Assembly (NCBI GenBank): GCA_946803715.1
Contig: CAMPET010000108.1
Coordinates: 61,656-109,734 of the forward strand
Length of the DNA: 48,079 nt
Direction of reading: 5' to 3'
Origin: Beroe ovata
Lineage: Eukaryota > Ctenophora > Nuda > Beroida > Beroidae
This document shows positions 11,401 through 21,866 of this stretch, one piece after another (position 1 is the first letter of the stretch; each line of letters starts with the position of its first letter). The position numbers and the translations under genes were made by a program. The notes below the pieces were generated by a model. It saw only the letters and a program-made list of their open reading frames with translations, was not told the DNA's origin and ran no database searches.

Positions 11401-12551
11401 TGAAATGAATTGGTTAGAAATTACGTTATATCATACATCTGGTGACAACACTTGCTACTTTTCTAGTCAATCGGTCTATCCGTTTGGGAGCTTTCCTCAG
11501 ATGCTCACTCAAACTGACATGTTTTTGGCGGATAAGGGGTTATAATGGCCCTTAACTTTGGAACCGACTATCAGATTGACGTTAAATTTTGGTCGTCCGA
11601 GTTTCTAATGGTCCCTGAGCTATGGTAGAAGTTTCAAGTCAATCGGTCGATCAGTTTGGGAGATGATTACTCAAACTGACAATTTTTGGGCGGATAGGGG
11701 GTTATGTCGGCCCTAAACTTTTGTTACTGGTGCAATGGAGCATACTTTTTGAGTGCAGCTGCCTCCAGCGAGACGTCAAGTTGCTGATCCAGAGCGTCAT
11801 TATCCTCAATACCACTCTCTCCAGTAAGACCTCGGTGATAGAGATGATTTTTAGTCAGTTTTCAGATAGGTGTGCAAATTTTGCCCTATATTTTGCCAAA
11901 AGAATTAAGAAAGTTTCAGTTTTTCGCACTCACTTCCTTCCCCCTGTGAATCGTGATCGAGGATGTGATTTTGATAGCTGAGATTGCTGACATAACTGGA
12001 TAGCTCTTCCTCCATGTCACTCGTTACATCATCCTCCCTGTCTCTACCTGGAACATGGTGTTATCATGTTACAACATACACAGACATAGACACACACACA
12101 CACACATGCACACTGCACAGTACACACACACACACACACACACACACGTCACACTCTCACACACACAATCCATATTCGTGACTACGATCTGGCAGTAAAA
12201 CTACAGCTATAAACTCCTTCCACCATCTACTGCAGATAGAAGATATAGACGAGATGCTAAGCACACTGAGGCACTCTGTATGGTGATTGGAGGAGAATCA
12301 ATGACAGTGAAATTGGGAGACACTTAATGAAATGAAGTTCACTGATTCACGTCACACACACACATACACACACAAACACACACATCCACCTCTTCTCCCT
12401 TTGTTCAAGCCTTTGCCACTTCTTTGCTTATGTACGACCCAATCCTCATCACCCACTGTAGGGGATGTGAGTTAGCTTGTGCTCCATGCATATTGCGATA
12501 AAACAGTGAATGTCGGCTGAACTTACTTCCCTTTCCTCCTTTCTTCCCCAT
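6893..12551 (-). CDS. IFRD: Interferon-related developmental regulator (IFRD1/IFRD2 homologue)
   Basis: The IFRD family are HEAT-like repeat proteins linked to transcriptional co-repression and, for IFRD2, inactive ribosomes. Exons on the minus strand, all with consistent phases: 12527-12551, 11934-12047, 11746-11830, 11288-11368 (or its twin 10285-10365), 11021-11064 (or 10049-10092), 9346-9543, 8971-9118, 8439-8562, 8003-8135, one uncertain exon between about 7640 and 7830, 7279-7411, and 6893-6970. Family hallmarks seen: NVDVRIEAGELIAHLFELGR, the K-x-R-A-K-R-D-R-K-x-Q-R segment, a KEILG...LHLQQNQFVRDIFGLG block, and a basic C-terminus ending KQRDKRMVV. The length (about 425 residues) suits the family (451 in human IFRD1). 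The acidic N-terminus is also typical. The uncertain exon probably carries a PPFGENFIFVEGY segment matching the family's FG-x-E block, but its splice sites do not resolve cleanly. Confidence 0.9.
8199..8252. repeat. (GT)n microsatellite in IFRD intron
   Basis: GT run with TATG interruptions, just upstream (minus sense) of the exon at 8003-8135. Its complement also flanks the inverted copy of that exon near 12160. Confidence 0.9.
8402..8430. repeat. (GT)n microsatellite
   Basis: Pure GT run lying 8 bp inside the intron next to the IFRD exon 8439-8562. On the minus strand it is a CA run directly behind the splice donor. Confidence 0.95.
9639..10564. repeat. Direct repeat, copy 1 (carries two IFRD exons)
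   Basis: This block matches 10566-11612 almost throughout and ends exactly at the N at 10565. It carries minus-strand IFRD exon copies at 10285-10365 and 10049-10092. The 81-base exon differs from its twin by two changes, both synonymous; the 44-base exon is identical. The geometry suggests two unmerged haplotype contigs: the start of the right contig equals 9639 onward, and the end of the left contig equals the sequence around 11612. Confidence 0.9.
10566..11612. repeat. Direct repeat, copy 2 (carries two IFRD exons)
   Basis: Second copy of the block at 9639-10564, beginning right after the N. It has small insertions relative to copy 1, including a duplicated GCATGACATGGAAATATC-type stretch near 10865 and about 40 bp near 11190. 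It carries minus-strand IFRD exons 11288-11368 and 11021-11064. Confidence 0.9.
12089..12150. repeat. (CA)n microsatellite in IFRD intron 1
   Basis: CA-rich run adjoining the inverted IFRD exon fragment. Confidence 0.9.
12163..12281 (+). pseudogene. Inverted partial copy of an IFRD exon and its intron flank
   Basis: Plus-strand sequence here matches the minus-strand sequence around 8096-8205: the CA tract, the intron flank with CTACAGCTATAAACT, the CTGCAG acceptor and the first codons of the IFRD exon (ATAGAAGAT...GAGATGCTAAGCACACT). Similarity fades after GCACTCTGTA and there are roughly ten percent mismatches. It sits inside IFRD intron 1 in the opposite orientation. It therefore cannot be spliced in usefully and is best read as a small inverted segmental duplication. 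Confidence 0.85.
12353..12387. repeat. (CA)n microsatellite
   Basis: CA run with ATA and AAA interruptions in IFRD intron 1. Confidence 0.85.
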
Positions 12552-12916
12552 TTGCTACTGTCTTCGACTATTGTGGATCAAACTGTACGTTTCAGGAATG
12601 GACATTGAAGTCTACAGATCGATGATATTGTCAGTGATAGCAGCTATCGATCCATGAAAATAGTTCACGGGATATTTGCTTATTATGATTCGGATAAAAT
12701 GGTTAAGTTTGAATTCTATCCCACACAATGTTATTGAACTACGAGAATTAATTCTCAAACAATTCAATACAAATAAATTTTAACACTTGCAACTCGGTTA
12801 AACAAACTTATATTCGACCGGCGAATTCCAAAAAAGTTGTAGAAGCGGTTTCAATCTTTCCATCAAGTAATCCGGTTCCTATACCCCAGATCACAGACAA
12901 AACCTAAAATAATAGC

Positions 12917-14455
12917 TTATTCGACAGGGGCAAGATTTGGGTTCTCTGACAATAGCCTAGTCCGTAATATCTCAGCAAATGCAGCTTTGTGTATGTTAAA
13001 TTCCATGATGGAAGATGGTTGGCAGTCTTGGTAAAACGTCACAAAGTCTGACAATATGGTACAGTGAGCTTCATGGAGGTCTTTCATTGTCAGGGTTCTG
13101 GCTCCACCGTGACAACACTTGTAGTAGAAGTGATTCCTGTTAACAGAAAATTAGCAATACAGATCAGTGCAGCCGAGAACGGAATAAATTCAATCACGGT
13201 GGAATACAAACCTAAGGGGTCCCTTTTCTAGCATATCCATGAGAACACCACTTAAGTTAATGGATGTTATAGCCAGGGAAAACCCATATTGAGGGTGATA
13301 AGATGCTGAAAGGAGTTTCTGCCCGGTTTTCTTGTTTTCAGCTAAGTAAAGCAGATTCTGTAGTCCCAGCAAGCCCATACCTGAGGGATGGAATAATCTA
13401 TCAGTCATTTGACACAAAGCTCTTTAAGGAAGAAAGTAAGGACGAAATTCGATTGGCCATCGATTCCCTCTCTTAATGAAGTACATAGTATGTCGAATTT
13501 GTGGCACTAACTATCAGAAGTTAAAACATGCAACTGGAACTAATGGCTGATCATATTAAAGTCCGACCTCTGAAATCGGTGGCAGGGTCAGTTCCCTGGA
13601 ATCCAATGTCTCCCCAGAGATTTGATATCCTGTTGTCAAGATCTACCTCAGGCTTGAGACTTTTCCAGAGGTTGAGAAGTTGTTCTTCATGCACCTCATT
13701 AGATGAATCATACTTAGTCCTGCAAGTTTCATCAGGTTTATAAATTCAAAAAGTAAATGAGTGAAGCACAACAAAAAAAGGATTCTAACTGATATGAACT
13801 GATATGAATTGAACTGAGTGAAACCAAACCTTTTCAGAGTAATAGCTTCCTTGGAAAGTTTGTTTATTTCACACATTGGATGAAAAGTGGTATTGATTCT
13901 AGCAATGAATTCTGGGTCCTTGGATGCACCAATCCCCTTCTTATCCAGAAGGACTTTTGAAAACTCATTGACATCTGTATATTGAGTGTAGTTCTGAAGA
14001 AGGAATTAAACTGTAGCAGAATGTGCGTACTATGTTTGTCCTTTCATGATTGAGATGATGATGAAGGAGGGACACTCTTGATTCACTACAATTACCTGTA
14101 AATTCTCCACTTTTGAATTTGATAGACATTTTTCCAGCTGCTTTAACCTTTCCAATCCTTTGTAAGCTGATGAAATCCTTTGGACTTTATGCTTCCCAGA
14201 GATTAACCTACTCAGCACATCAATAACTTTTCCTGAGATATGCCATTGAAATGAGTTATGATAAATCCTATCTATTCTTGTGATTTCCAATAGGTAAAGC
14301 AAATTTCTTATTCTTAAATAAGCATTGACTTGTAATCCTAACCAGTGGTTTCTCCTCCGACCAAAACAGCTAGGCATCTCAAGTAGCTCAAAATCAAGAC
14401 CAGTAAATTTGTGAAAAGAGAAATCATAAAACCTAGAGGTGAGATGATCAATCAT
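12917..14455 (-). CDS. ELMOD2: ELMO-domain protein, ELMOD1/ELMOD2-like Arf/Arl GTPase-activating protein
   Basis: ELMOD proteins act as GAPs for Arf and Arl GTPases at endomembranes. Five minus-strand exons with matching phases: 14096-14455, 13830-13993, 13568-13719, 13212-13380 and 12917-13136, giving 354 residues. The diagnostic motif is intact across an exon junction: W-G-D-IGFQGTDPATDFRGMG-LLGLQNL, including the arginine of TDFRG that acts as the GAP finger in this family. Further matches are the Y-D-S-x-N segment before the ELMO domain, the HPQYGFSLAITSINLSGVL block and the F-N-I-H-K-A-A-F C-terminal helix. Start: the ATG at 14455 gives about 45 residues more than the vertebrate N-terminus; a later start is possible. 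It lies 366 bp upstream of IFRD in the same direction. Confidence 0.92.
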
Positions 14456-14776
14456 GTTTCTGTTGTACTACAAGCCTGTCCTTTCTTGAACTTTTGAGCA
14501 TGCATAGAACAGTTTGACCTTTAATCAGTCTTACTGTTATCAAATTCAGCATAATGCCATTGTCGCAAGCCGCTTAGCCAGGGTGAGAGTTAGCTATGCA
14601 CGTCAACTAGGGTAAAAATAACAGTATAATGGTATCTAACCATCTCATTTCTTAAAACACTGAAGAGATACATTCACAACCATGGGAAAAAACGCCATCT
14701 AAATAGATCATCAGGTCTATCATATGAACCATAGTCTATAGATTGCCAGGGTCTATATATTTGATTGTGGGCTATC

Positions 14777-15385
14777 AATTCTGTGACAGAGTGGTCTGTT
14801 CGGAACCTCACGGTTTCAATTCCCTGTTTAACATGCTCTACAGCAAAGACCTCTACCGTGTTCGCTAGGCACATAACCACTCTGTCTTGACAGAAGTCAA
14901 TTTTAAATGTCTCGTTCGATTTTGTCGATCGATACCCTGCCCTGTCGAGAAATTTGTTTTGCGCGCGCGCGGCGCAAACTTATTCTCAGAATCACGGAAT
15001 AAGCTTCGCTTGTCAGATGTTACCTGTCCTATGTTTGGCGATGCTAGACCGTGCGCGTGCCGCTATATACTAGGCTGATGCAAGCCGCGAGAATGAGCTT
15101 GCGCCGCGCAAATCGAAATTCTAGAAAGAGTCTACAGCATATAGTGTATACAGTATAGGGTCTCGACAGGTTATATATATCATCGGAGCGCAAGAAACAG
15201 GTCAGGTAATGGGTAACATCTGTAAAAGCTCCGCGGCTTGCATCAGCGGTCTAGCATAGCCTGACATTCTGACAAGTCGAGTCGATCAGTCGCGAATCGA
15301 TTCGCGCGCATTCATCCATGCGCATTGCGCACACACATGGACAATGGAGAAAAATGTTACCGCGCGCTACCAGGAGATGTTTTTC
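14777..15385. repeat. Direct repeat copy 1 with GC-rich foldback element
   Basis: This unit opens with AATTCTGTGACAGAGTGG, continues through TTTTGTCGATCGATACC and a GCGCGCGC tract, and ends near the N at 15406. Copy 2 is at 15438-16010. Within it, 15009-15276 forms a foldback: the left arm starts CTTGTCAGATGTTACCTG and the right arm ends TCTAGCATAGCCTGACATTCTGACAAG, with GATGCAAGCCGCG and CGCGGCTTGCATC as inner arms. Related pieces occur at 35195-35890 and 41588-41656. A non-autonomous terminal-inverted-repeat (MITE-like) element is the likely class; no transposase is seen. Confidence 0.75.
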
Positions 15386-15437
15386 GTGACATGTGGCGAG
15401 CCGCGNAAAATTCCAGGTGAGCCTCCTGATCCGCCAT

Positions 15438-16010
15438 AATTCTGTGACATAGTGGTCTGTTCGGAACCTCACAGTTTCGATTCCTTGTTTAACATGCTCT
15501 ACAGCAAGGACCTCTAAAGTGTTCGCTTAGCACATAACCACTCTGTCTTGACGAAAGTCAATTTTAAATGTCTCGTTCGATTTTGTCGATAGATGACCCT
15601 GTCCAGAATTTTGTTTTGCGCGCGCGGCGCAAACTTATTCTCAGAATCACGGAATAATTAGCTTCGCTTGTCATCATGTTACCTGTCCTTTGTTTGGCGA
15701 TGCTATACCGTGCGCCGTTGATGCAAGCCGCGAGAATGAGCTTGCGCCGCGCAAATCGAAATTCTAGAAAGAGTCTACAGCATATAGTGTATACAGTATA
15801 GGGTCTCGACAGGTTTGAGGGTATATCATCTGCATCGGAGCGCAAGAAACAGGCCAGGTCAGGTAACATCTGTAAAAGCTTCGCGGCTTGCATCAGCGGT
15901 CTAGCATAGCCAGACAAGTCCGTCGCGAATCGATTCGCGCGCATTCATCCATGCGCACACACATGGACAATGGAGAAAAATGTTACCGCGCGCTACGTAG
16001 ACAAAAACTT
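15438..16010. repeat. Direct repeat copy 2 with GC-rich foldback element
   Basis: Second copy of the 14777-15385 unit with scattered indels. Its foldback runs about 15667-15918. It begins shortly after the N at 15406, so the pair may be an unmerged overlap of contigs and not a genomic tandem. No coding exon was found in 14456-16938. Confidence 0.75.
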
Positions 16011-16938
16011 TGTGTGTGACATGGGAACGTTAGTGCGACAATTGGGAAGCAGCACCATTTAGTTCGCACAATAACTATAAATCATTTTTAACAGCTATTC
16101 ATTCTGATATCTTTCGAAACCCATCAAAAGTTGATGACGTTTGAATCACGAAAAGATGGCCTCACTTCTCATTCCACCATTTAGTTAGCTAAAACCTTAT
16201 TTGAAGCTGAATTTTTTAGCTCAATGGTGCGCAATTCGCACTTTATAGCTAAATATATCCTTCAATCTCCATAGGCTGGTCTTGTATGTTCCCTTGCATT
16301 TTGTTTGACCTACATCGAGATAGGATTGATCTATTGCTGGAATCATTTGAGTTTCTATAACTATTCAAAGCGAGTTCATAATTGGGTTCATAAATGTTGT
16401 GTTCTTATCAATATGGCATTAGCCTACAACCTTATAGTCAAACAGGATAACGACTTATACCGAAAGACTCCATATTGACTGACATTCAATAATATAGAGA
16501 ATTGACTCCACCTATGACAAATTCCCAGAAACCTACATCTAGAACACCTTTTGTTATTTCCTCACATGCTGGTGACACGCTGGTTACATTGTCAGAGTTA
16601 AATAAGATAAAGAGAAGTATTGATACTCCCGATTTCACAGTGTACCTATAATAGGTCACCATAATGTAAAAGTGAGATTCCGAGGTGTTATTTGCTGATT
16701 TACAAGACGCCTCGCTCCTCATTAATATATTATAGTTCCAATTCTCGGAGAATGTCCCTTTGTGTCACAAAACACACACACACACACACAATGGTGTGTA
16801 CACCAGCTGCCACAGTTGACACTATGAACACAATGAACACGTGGCAGCTTGTGCCACTAGACGGACTTGACGTGGATATTTAGGACAGCTCATGGAATTG
16901 ACACTCCCTATTATATTCATTTCTCTACCAACTCTATC

Positions 16939-18060
16939 ATGATTAGGTTTGTCTCCGCCTTGCTCCTCTTTGGACTGCTTGTCTCTGGACACAGAGATCT
17001 TCTCCTCGAAGTAAGGGACGTGGACGATGTGGACGTGAAGGATGTCCATGTCCGTCCCCAATTCGCGAATCATGTCCGCAAATTCGCGATTAGTCGTCAG
17101 ATGACCCGCAATAACGACGAGGTGAAGGTACGGTTCAGTAACTACAAGCGAAGTGCAGCGTTGATAAAGGAGCACAACAGGAAAGGTGCTAGTTACAGGA
17201 TGGGTGAGAATGAGTTTATGACGATGACAGTTGAGGAGCGTAAGCTGAGGACAGGTCTAGCTAACGTGACGAGTGTGGTGCACAAGAGATCACTCAGCAC
17301 TGCATCTCGTCTCCAGCTGAGAGAGGCTGCTCCCGAGACATTCGATCACCGGGATTACGACCGCGTGAGCTCTGTCCAGAACCAGGAAGACTGTGGATCA
17401 TGCTGGACATACTCCACAGTCTACACGCTGGAGGGAGAGATTGCCATGTTGTCGGATAGACCAGCAGCCCCTCTCTCCGTCCAGGAGATTCTGTCCTGCA
17501 CATTCGAGGAGGACAAGGACCGTAACGGGTGTAACGGTGGATGGTACATGGACGGGTGGGGATATGTCCAGAAAACGGGCCGTCTCGCTTCCGACGGTGA
17601 CATTCCGTACCTCGAGATGGACTTGACTTGCGACCCGTCCATCGAACAGACGCCAAACGCGTTCAAAGACTACACGTTAGTTGACTGGGAGAGAGTACCA
17701 GAAGGCGATGATTCGGCGCTCGCCCTATTCGCCTCGAAACACGTACTGGCCGTGGCTGTGGACTCTCTCGGCCTGTTTTTCTACTACGAGGGGTTGTTTG
17801 TTGATGAATACTGCGGAACACCAGCCAAAGTGGATCACGCCATGACCCTGGTTGGGTATGACCGTGAGGCGTGGGTTGTGAAAAACAGCTGGGGTGAAGA
17901 TTGGGGTGAGAGTGGCTATGTGAGGATGAGTAGGGGTCTGCCAAGTCACTGCGGTATCGCTGACTACGCATACTTCCCAATTGTAGAGAAGAAGAAGTCG
18001 CCAGCTCCTGTGGAGGAAGTGGATGAAGACGGTAACAATAGGATGTGTTTCTACTATTAA
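16939..18060 (+). CDS. Cathepsin-L-like cysteine protease (papain family C1A), single exon
   Basis: A 373-residue secreted or lysosomal endopeptidase. The ATG at 16939 is chosen because it opens a signal peptide (MIRFVSALLLFGLLVSG); the longer frame upstream begins only with TTG. The prodomain carries an ERFNIN-type helix (E-x-x-x-R-F-x-N ... I-x-x-H-N) and a G-x-N-x-F box, as in cathepsin L proforms. Mature enzyme: oxyanion Gln149, catalytic Cys155 in QNQEDCGSCW, His300 in VDHAM and Asn316 in KNSWG, all present, so it should be active. Oddities: an Asp-rich stretch after the signal peptide (VRDVDDVDVKD), a Lys/Glu-rich C-terminal tail ending MCFYY, and no introns, although animal cathepsin L genes usually have several. 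A retrocopy is one explanation. Confidence 0.95.
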   Translation: MIRFVSALLLFGLLVSGHRDLLLEVRDVDDVDVKDVHVRPQFANHVRKFAISRQMTRNNDEVKVRFSNYKRSAALIKEHNRKGASYRMGENEFMTMTVEERKLRTGLANVTSVVHKRSLSTASRLQLREAAPETFDHRDYDRVSSVQNQEDCGSCWTYSTVYTLEGEIAMLSDRPAAPLSVQEILSCTFEEDKDRNGCNGGWYMDGWGYVQKTGRLASDGDIPYLEMDLTCDPSIEQTPNAFKDYTLVDWERVPEGDDSALALFASKHVLAVAVDSLGLFFYYEGLFVDEYCGTPAKVDHAMTLVGYDREAWVVKNSWGEDWGESGYVRMSRGLPSHCGIADYAYFPIVEKKKSPAPVEEVDEDGNNRMCFYY

Positions 18061-18503
18061 TCTCGAGTAACCATATTCCATCATTTATTGACTGTGCCAA
18101 ATATTTGAAATGTTATCTTACTTTGCATAGTTTTGACTTTTGGCTTATCATTGAATCGGCCACCGTTGACCTAAGGTCGCACAGTTATCGGTTATCATGA
18201 AAATGAGGTGGATTGAGGGCAGCTTGAGTCTCGAAATGAAGACTAAGTGGTTCTTGGTTTTATATGATCTTCACAGAAACACACCTCACCTTCCTCTCTC
18301 TCATCTCCCTCTCCCGAGTTGTTACTCGATACCAAATGGCAGCCACCATTTCGATCAAATTCCACATTGTACTACTATCCACGTATTATCAGCTATCATC
18401 ACTAATTGGATAATGAGTCACTATAATTATCCGTGAGAATTTCAATCAGCGCATTACCGCCGTGCGACATACGTCCACAGGAGCAATTTGACTGCCACAT
18501 GGC

Positions 18504-18510
18504 TATAAAA
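18504..18510 (+). promoter_or_regulatory. TATA box of the RING-protein gene
   Basis: TATAAAA in the context GGCTATAAAAAG lies 229 bp before the RING gene ATG. Transcription would start near 18535, giving a 5' leader of about 200 nt. Confidence 0.6.
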
Positions 18511-18738
18511 AGACACAAATCATGTTACGCGTCTCAATCGTGATATTTGCAAGTCAAACTCTTCCACATTTCATAAGTTTTGTATCGTTCAGGTTGTCAA
18601 TCACCTGCATATCGCACTTCGCAAACCAATCTGACAGTAACCTGTGTCAGTTTCTACCGATCTGGTGACTGTTCTACTGGTCTGGTGACAGTTAACTGCG
18701 CCGGTGACACTACACAGCAGCAACAGCTCCTGACAACA

Positions 18739-19545
18739 ATGGAGAAGGATCTCGAGTGTATTATCTGCTACGAGTTGCCAGAGCACGTACTGACAACCTC
18801 ATGTTGCGGCCAGGTGCTGTGCGCCCCATGCAGCAACAGAATCGCCGTGAATAACCCTGCACTCTGCCCATTCTGCCGTGCTCCGCTCCGTACCACTCAC
18901 AACAAGTGTGTGGCACGTGTCATTAACAAACTACGCAATATGGAATACTCGAGGCACTCGCCCCAATACTCTGACGTGGCATCTAACTACACTGGCGAGG
19001 AGAATAGATCACGTCACCAGAGTGAGCCAGGACAACGCACGGCTCCTTATAATGGTCGAGGGGGAGGGTACAGCATGGACACGTGGCGGGTAAATGAACG
19101 TGAGAGGTTGGTTCGGAAAATGGGCAGCACTGGGAAGTACTACTGCGGTCGGGCACGTGCAGATCATGGAGCAGCAGAGTGCTGCGCGGGAGAGTGCAAC
19201 TTGTGGTGTGGACCGAGTAAAGGGTGCAATTGCTGGCACTGCATGAGGAAAGACAGGGATGTACGGGGATTAGAATGGGACGAGCTCGTCAACAGGGAGG
19301 GGAGAACGGCGAGACGAGGGAAGGAGGGGTGGTACTTCTGTGAGAGGGTCATGGAGGAGAGGAGACGAGGGGAGGAGGAAATGAGAGGGGAGCATGGTGG
19401 AGTGGAAGAGTTAGCAGAGCAGATGAGTGGACTTGGAGTAGTATCAACATTACAGAGGTGTACAGAAAGTGATCCGTGTGGGGCTTGTATCTGTCTCTCT
19501 GTTCATGGAAATGAGTACACCGAGGACAGACGTAGGCAAATGTAG
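18739..19545 (+). CDS. RING-type protein with a second Cys-rich module, single exon
   Basis: A 268-residue protein from the ATG at 18739; the frame is open further upstream but has only a TTG there. Residues 7-46 form a RING: C7-x2-C10, C22/C23, C28-x2-C31, C43-x2-C46. The position expected to be the zinc-binding His is Gln25 (CCGQVLC), so the second zinc site lacks a canonical ligand. Residues of about 133-175 form a second Cys cluster (YYCGR ... CCAGECNLWCGPSKGCNC-x2-C) resembling a CGP-x-x-G Cys-rich module I associate with invertebrate RING proteins; this is recollection, not a search result. The C-terminal third is Glu/Arg-rich and probably helical. An E3 ubiquitin ligase role is inferred from the RING alone. 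A TATA box lies 229 bp upstream. Confidence 0.8.
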   Translation: MEKDLECIICYELPEHVLTTSCCGQVLCAPCSNRIAVNNPALCPFCRAPLRTTHNKCVARVINKLRNMEYSRHSPQYSDVASNYTGEENRSRHQSEPGQRTAPYNGRGGGYSMDTWRVNERERLVRKMGSTGKYYCGRARADHGAAECCAGECNLWCGPSKGCNCWHCMRKDRDVRGLEWDELVNREGRTARRGKEGWYFCERVMEERRRGEEEMRGEHGGVEELAEQMSGLGVVSTLQRCTESDPCGACICLSVHGNEYTEDRRRQM

Positions 19546-21866
19546 CAATCTGGCTTCTTAATAGCCAATGCTGTATTTCAAAGGACTTAAGAACAGTCTA
19601 TGTTCATGAAACGTTTAGTTGAACAAGAACTTATATGACTTACATTCAAGTTTTTACCATTACATGATTATCATTACATGATTTATCGATTAGGATTTTG
19701 ATGAGTACAAGTGACAAACGGCAAACGTCTGCCTATTATTAAGTCCATTTTACATTTTTATGATTCTTTGAAAATGCATATGAATGTGTTTACAGTTTAG
19801 ATTGAAACGGCAAATTATTTCTGGTTTCTATTCAATATTCGGCAACAGTTTTTACCTCATTCATGTCCTCATTATTTGGTGTCAAATTGTATACCCTGAC
19901 AACGCCCATCTCAGTGGATAGCATCACTCTATCTCCAGCAGTTTTTAATGGTACTCTGAGTCAAATGGAAATTCGCGAGCAGTGTGAACTGCAAAGAATA
20001 GTACTATTACTATACAGCAAGAATGGAGGGAATTCCGATACCAAAACATGAAATCAAGAACCAAGACTTGCCTATAGATCTGTTTGTTGTGTTTGTAGAC
20101 TGTAAGCATCCACTGTTACCACTATTTATGATGAGAGGTCAGGCTAATACTTTCATCTGACAGACACAGCCAGAGCTGTTAGAGCACTGTTTGTAAAACA
20201 TAACTCCATCCCTATCCAATGATATACATCCTGAGTAGTAGTGATGATGTTGCAATGTCAACTCATTTGTGCTTCCCAGTATACTACAAGTACATTGAAT
20301 AGATTCTATTGAACATATTCCTGTCATCAAATTTCTTCGCATAGGGGTTAATTACTCAAAGTACTTATTGCTGATCTAATTCTCATCAATATGGAATAGC
20401 GTTAAGCATAACTTCAACACCTGGGGACAAGGGTATATTTGATAGTTCTGATTGAGCAAGACTCTCAGAAATGCTGGGATTAACTATTGAACAATAGCCA
20501 AATTTTACTTATCATTCAGATTTCACTGATTCTATTACTTCAGTTATCACTTATAATTTCACTCTATCACTCACCAAGTGCTTCTATAGTCTTAGCATCC
20601 AGACCACAGAATGAAGTAGTCATCAATAACCATTGGCTTTAGAAATTCGATGGCTTAGAAAGTTTAGTCCAACTACCTTCTGTTGCTTAAACAAGCACAT
20701 TTAAATGATGATAGGAAGTAGTTAACAACTGATTAAGCTTGCCCTGGATGTGCCAAACCAATTGATTCCAGCTTTAATTCCCTGCTTCAACTTCCAGCTC
20801 AAACTTTCAATTGTGTACAGTATGAATGCAGCAGCTGAATGATTAAGCTATGAGCTAATGAAAAATAGATGTCTACTTCTCTTCATGATCAAATGTTTTA
20901 CTTAATTTCTAGGTGCTCTAAACTTAGTGGATTTTCAATGAAATCCAAAATTTCCACCCCGGCACACCATGTCCTGAATAGCCTCTGTCCACAATTGCCC
21001 CACTGAGCTGCACCCAACTATCGATGCATGAACATGAATTTGATATTGGCATTTTGAATTGAATTGAAGTGATTAGTGAAATATGAATACTTTTGACATG
21101 AATCATTGAACCTTAACACTGATAATACAATATTTGTCGATTTCTTGAATTAATAAATTGTGTTTTTGCGCTGCGTGCAATCCAAATATACTCGACTCCA
21201 AACGCTGCGCGGCGCGCGGCGACTTTATGTTTTTACAACTTTTTGGTATTGAGATCACGATCATTGAGATTCGATTGCCGTGACATGACGCGCGCGATCA
21301 CGCGCGCCATGGCCATATTATTTGAGAAATAACATGAAATCGAATAATATATTTTCAAATTTGATTGTATAAAGTAGTGTTGTAAAGTTTCAAATTTGAG
21401 AAACTGAAGAAAATGTAGACACCAAATGTTCTTTTGTGAATACAATAGACTTTCATTTGTTGAGCACGCAAGATCAGAGGAAAAACAGAATTTTAATCTT
21501 TCCCTATGTGATATATGCACTGTGGCTCTTGAATATAACCCCGCTCACACAACTTGATTACAAGAAGGACATTGGCATTTATTAGTTGGTCATGCTAGTT
21601 GGTTCTTTCGTTTGTACCATTTGTAATTTGTAGATAGTTGTTAACTACCTGCTACCTTTCCTTTTATCATTGGGCAGCTGTTTTTATTATATTGTGAATT
21701 GCGATGGTAAGATACCATAACTCTTGTATTTGTATTTATTCATTTACTTAAATAAAGTTGTTCTTATCACTGATGACAACTATATTGCTGCCCAGGCAGT
21801 TGGGCATTTTCATAAGCAGTTGAGAAAAAAACAATATGAAAACTCCCTTTTACCAGATTACTGACT
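19546..21866. other. Intergenic interval
   Basis: 2.3 kb without a supportable gene. It is mostly AT-rich, with a GCGCGC-rich patch at 21160-21310. A 33-bp segment at 21355-21387 is repeated perfectly at 28500-28532. A possible 5' non-coding exon of the next gene ends near 21705 (GCGATG before GTAAGA), with an acceptor at about 21855. Confidence 0.55.

Noticed and set aside
11721-11981. Plus-strand 86-residue frame
   Set aside because: It lies opposite two IFRD exons and is their shadow.
17294-18100. Long minus-strand frames opposite the cathepsin gene
   Set aside because: They are shadows of the plus-strand protease, which has all catalytic residues.
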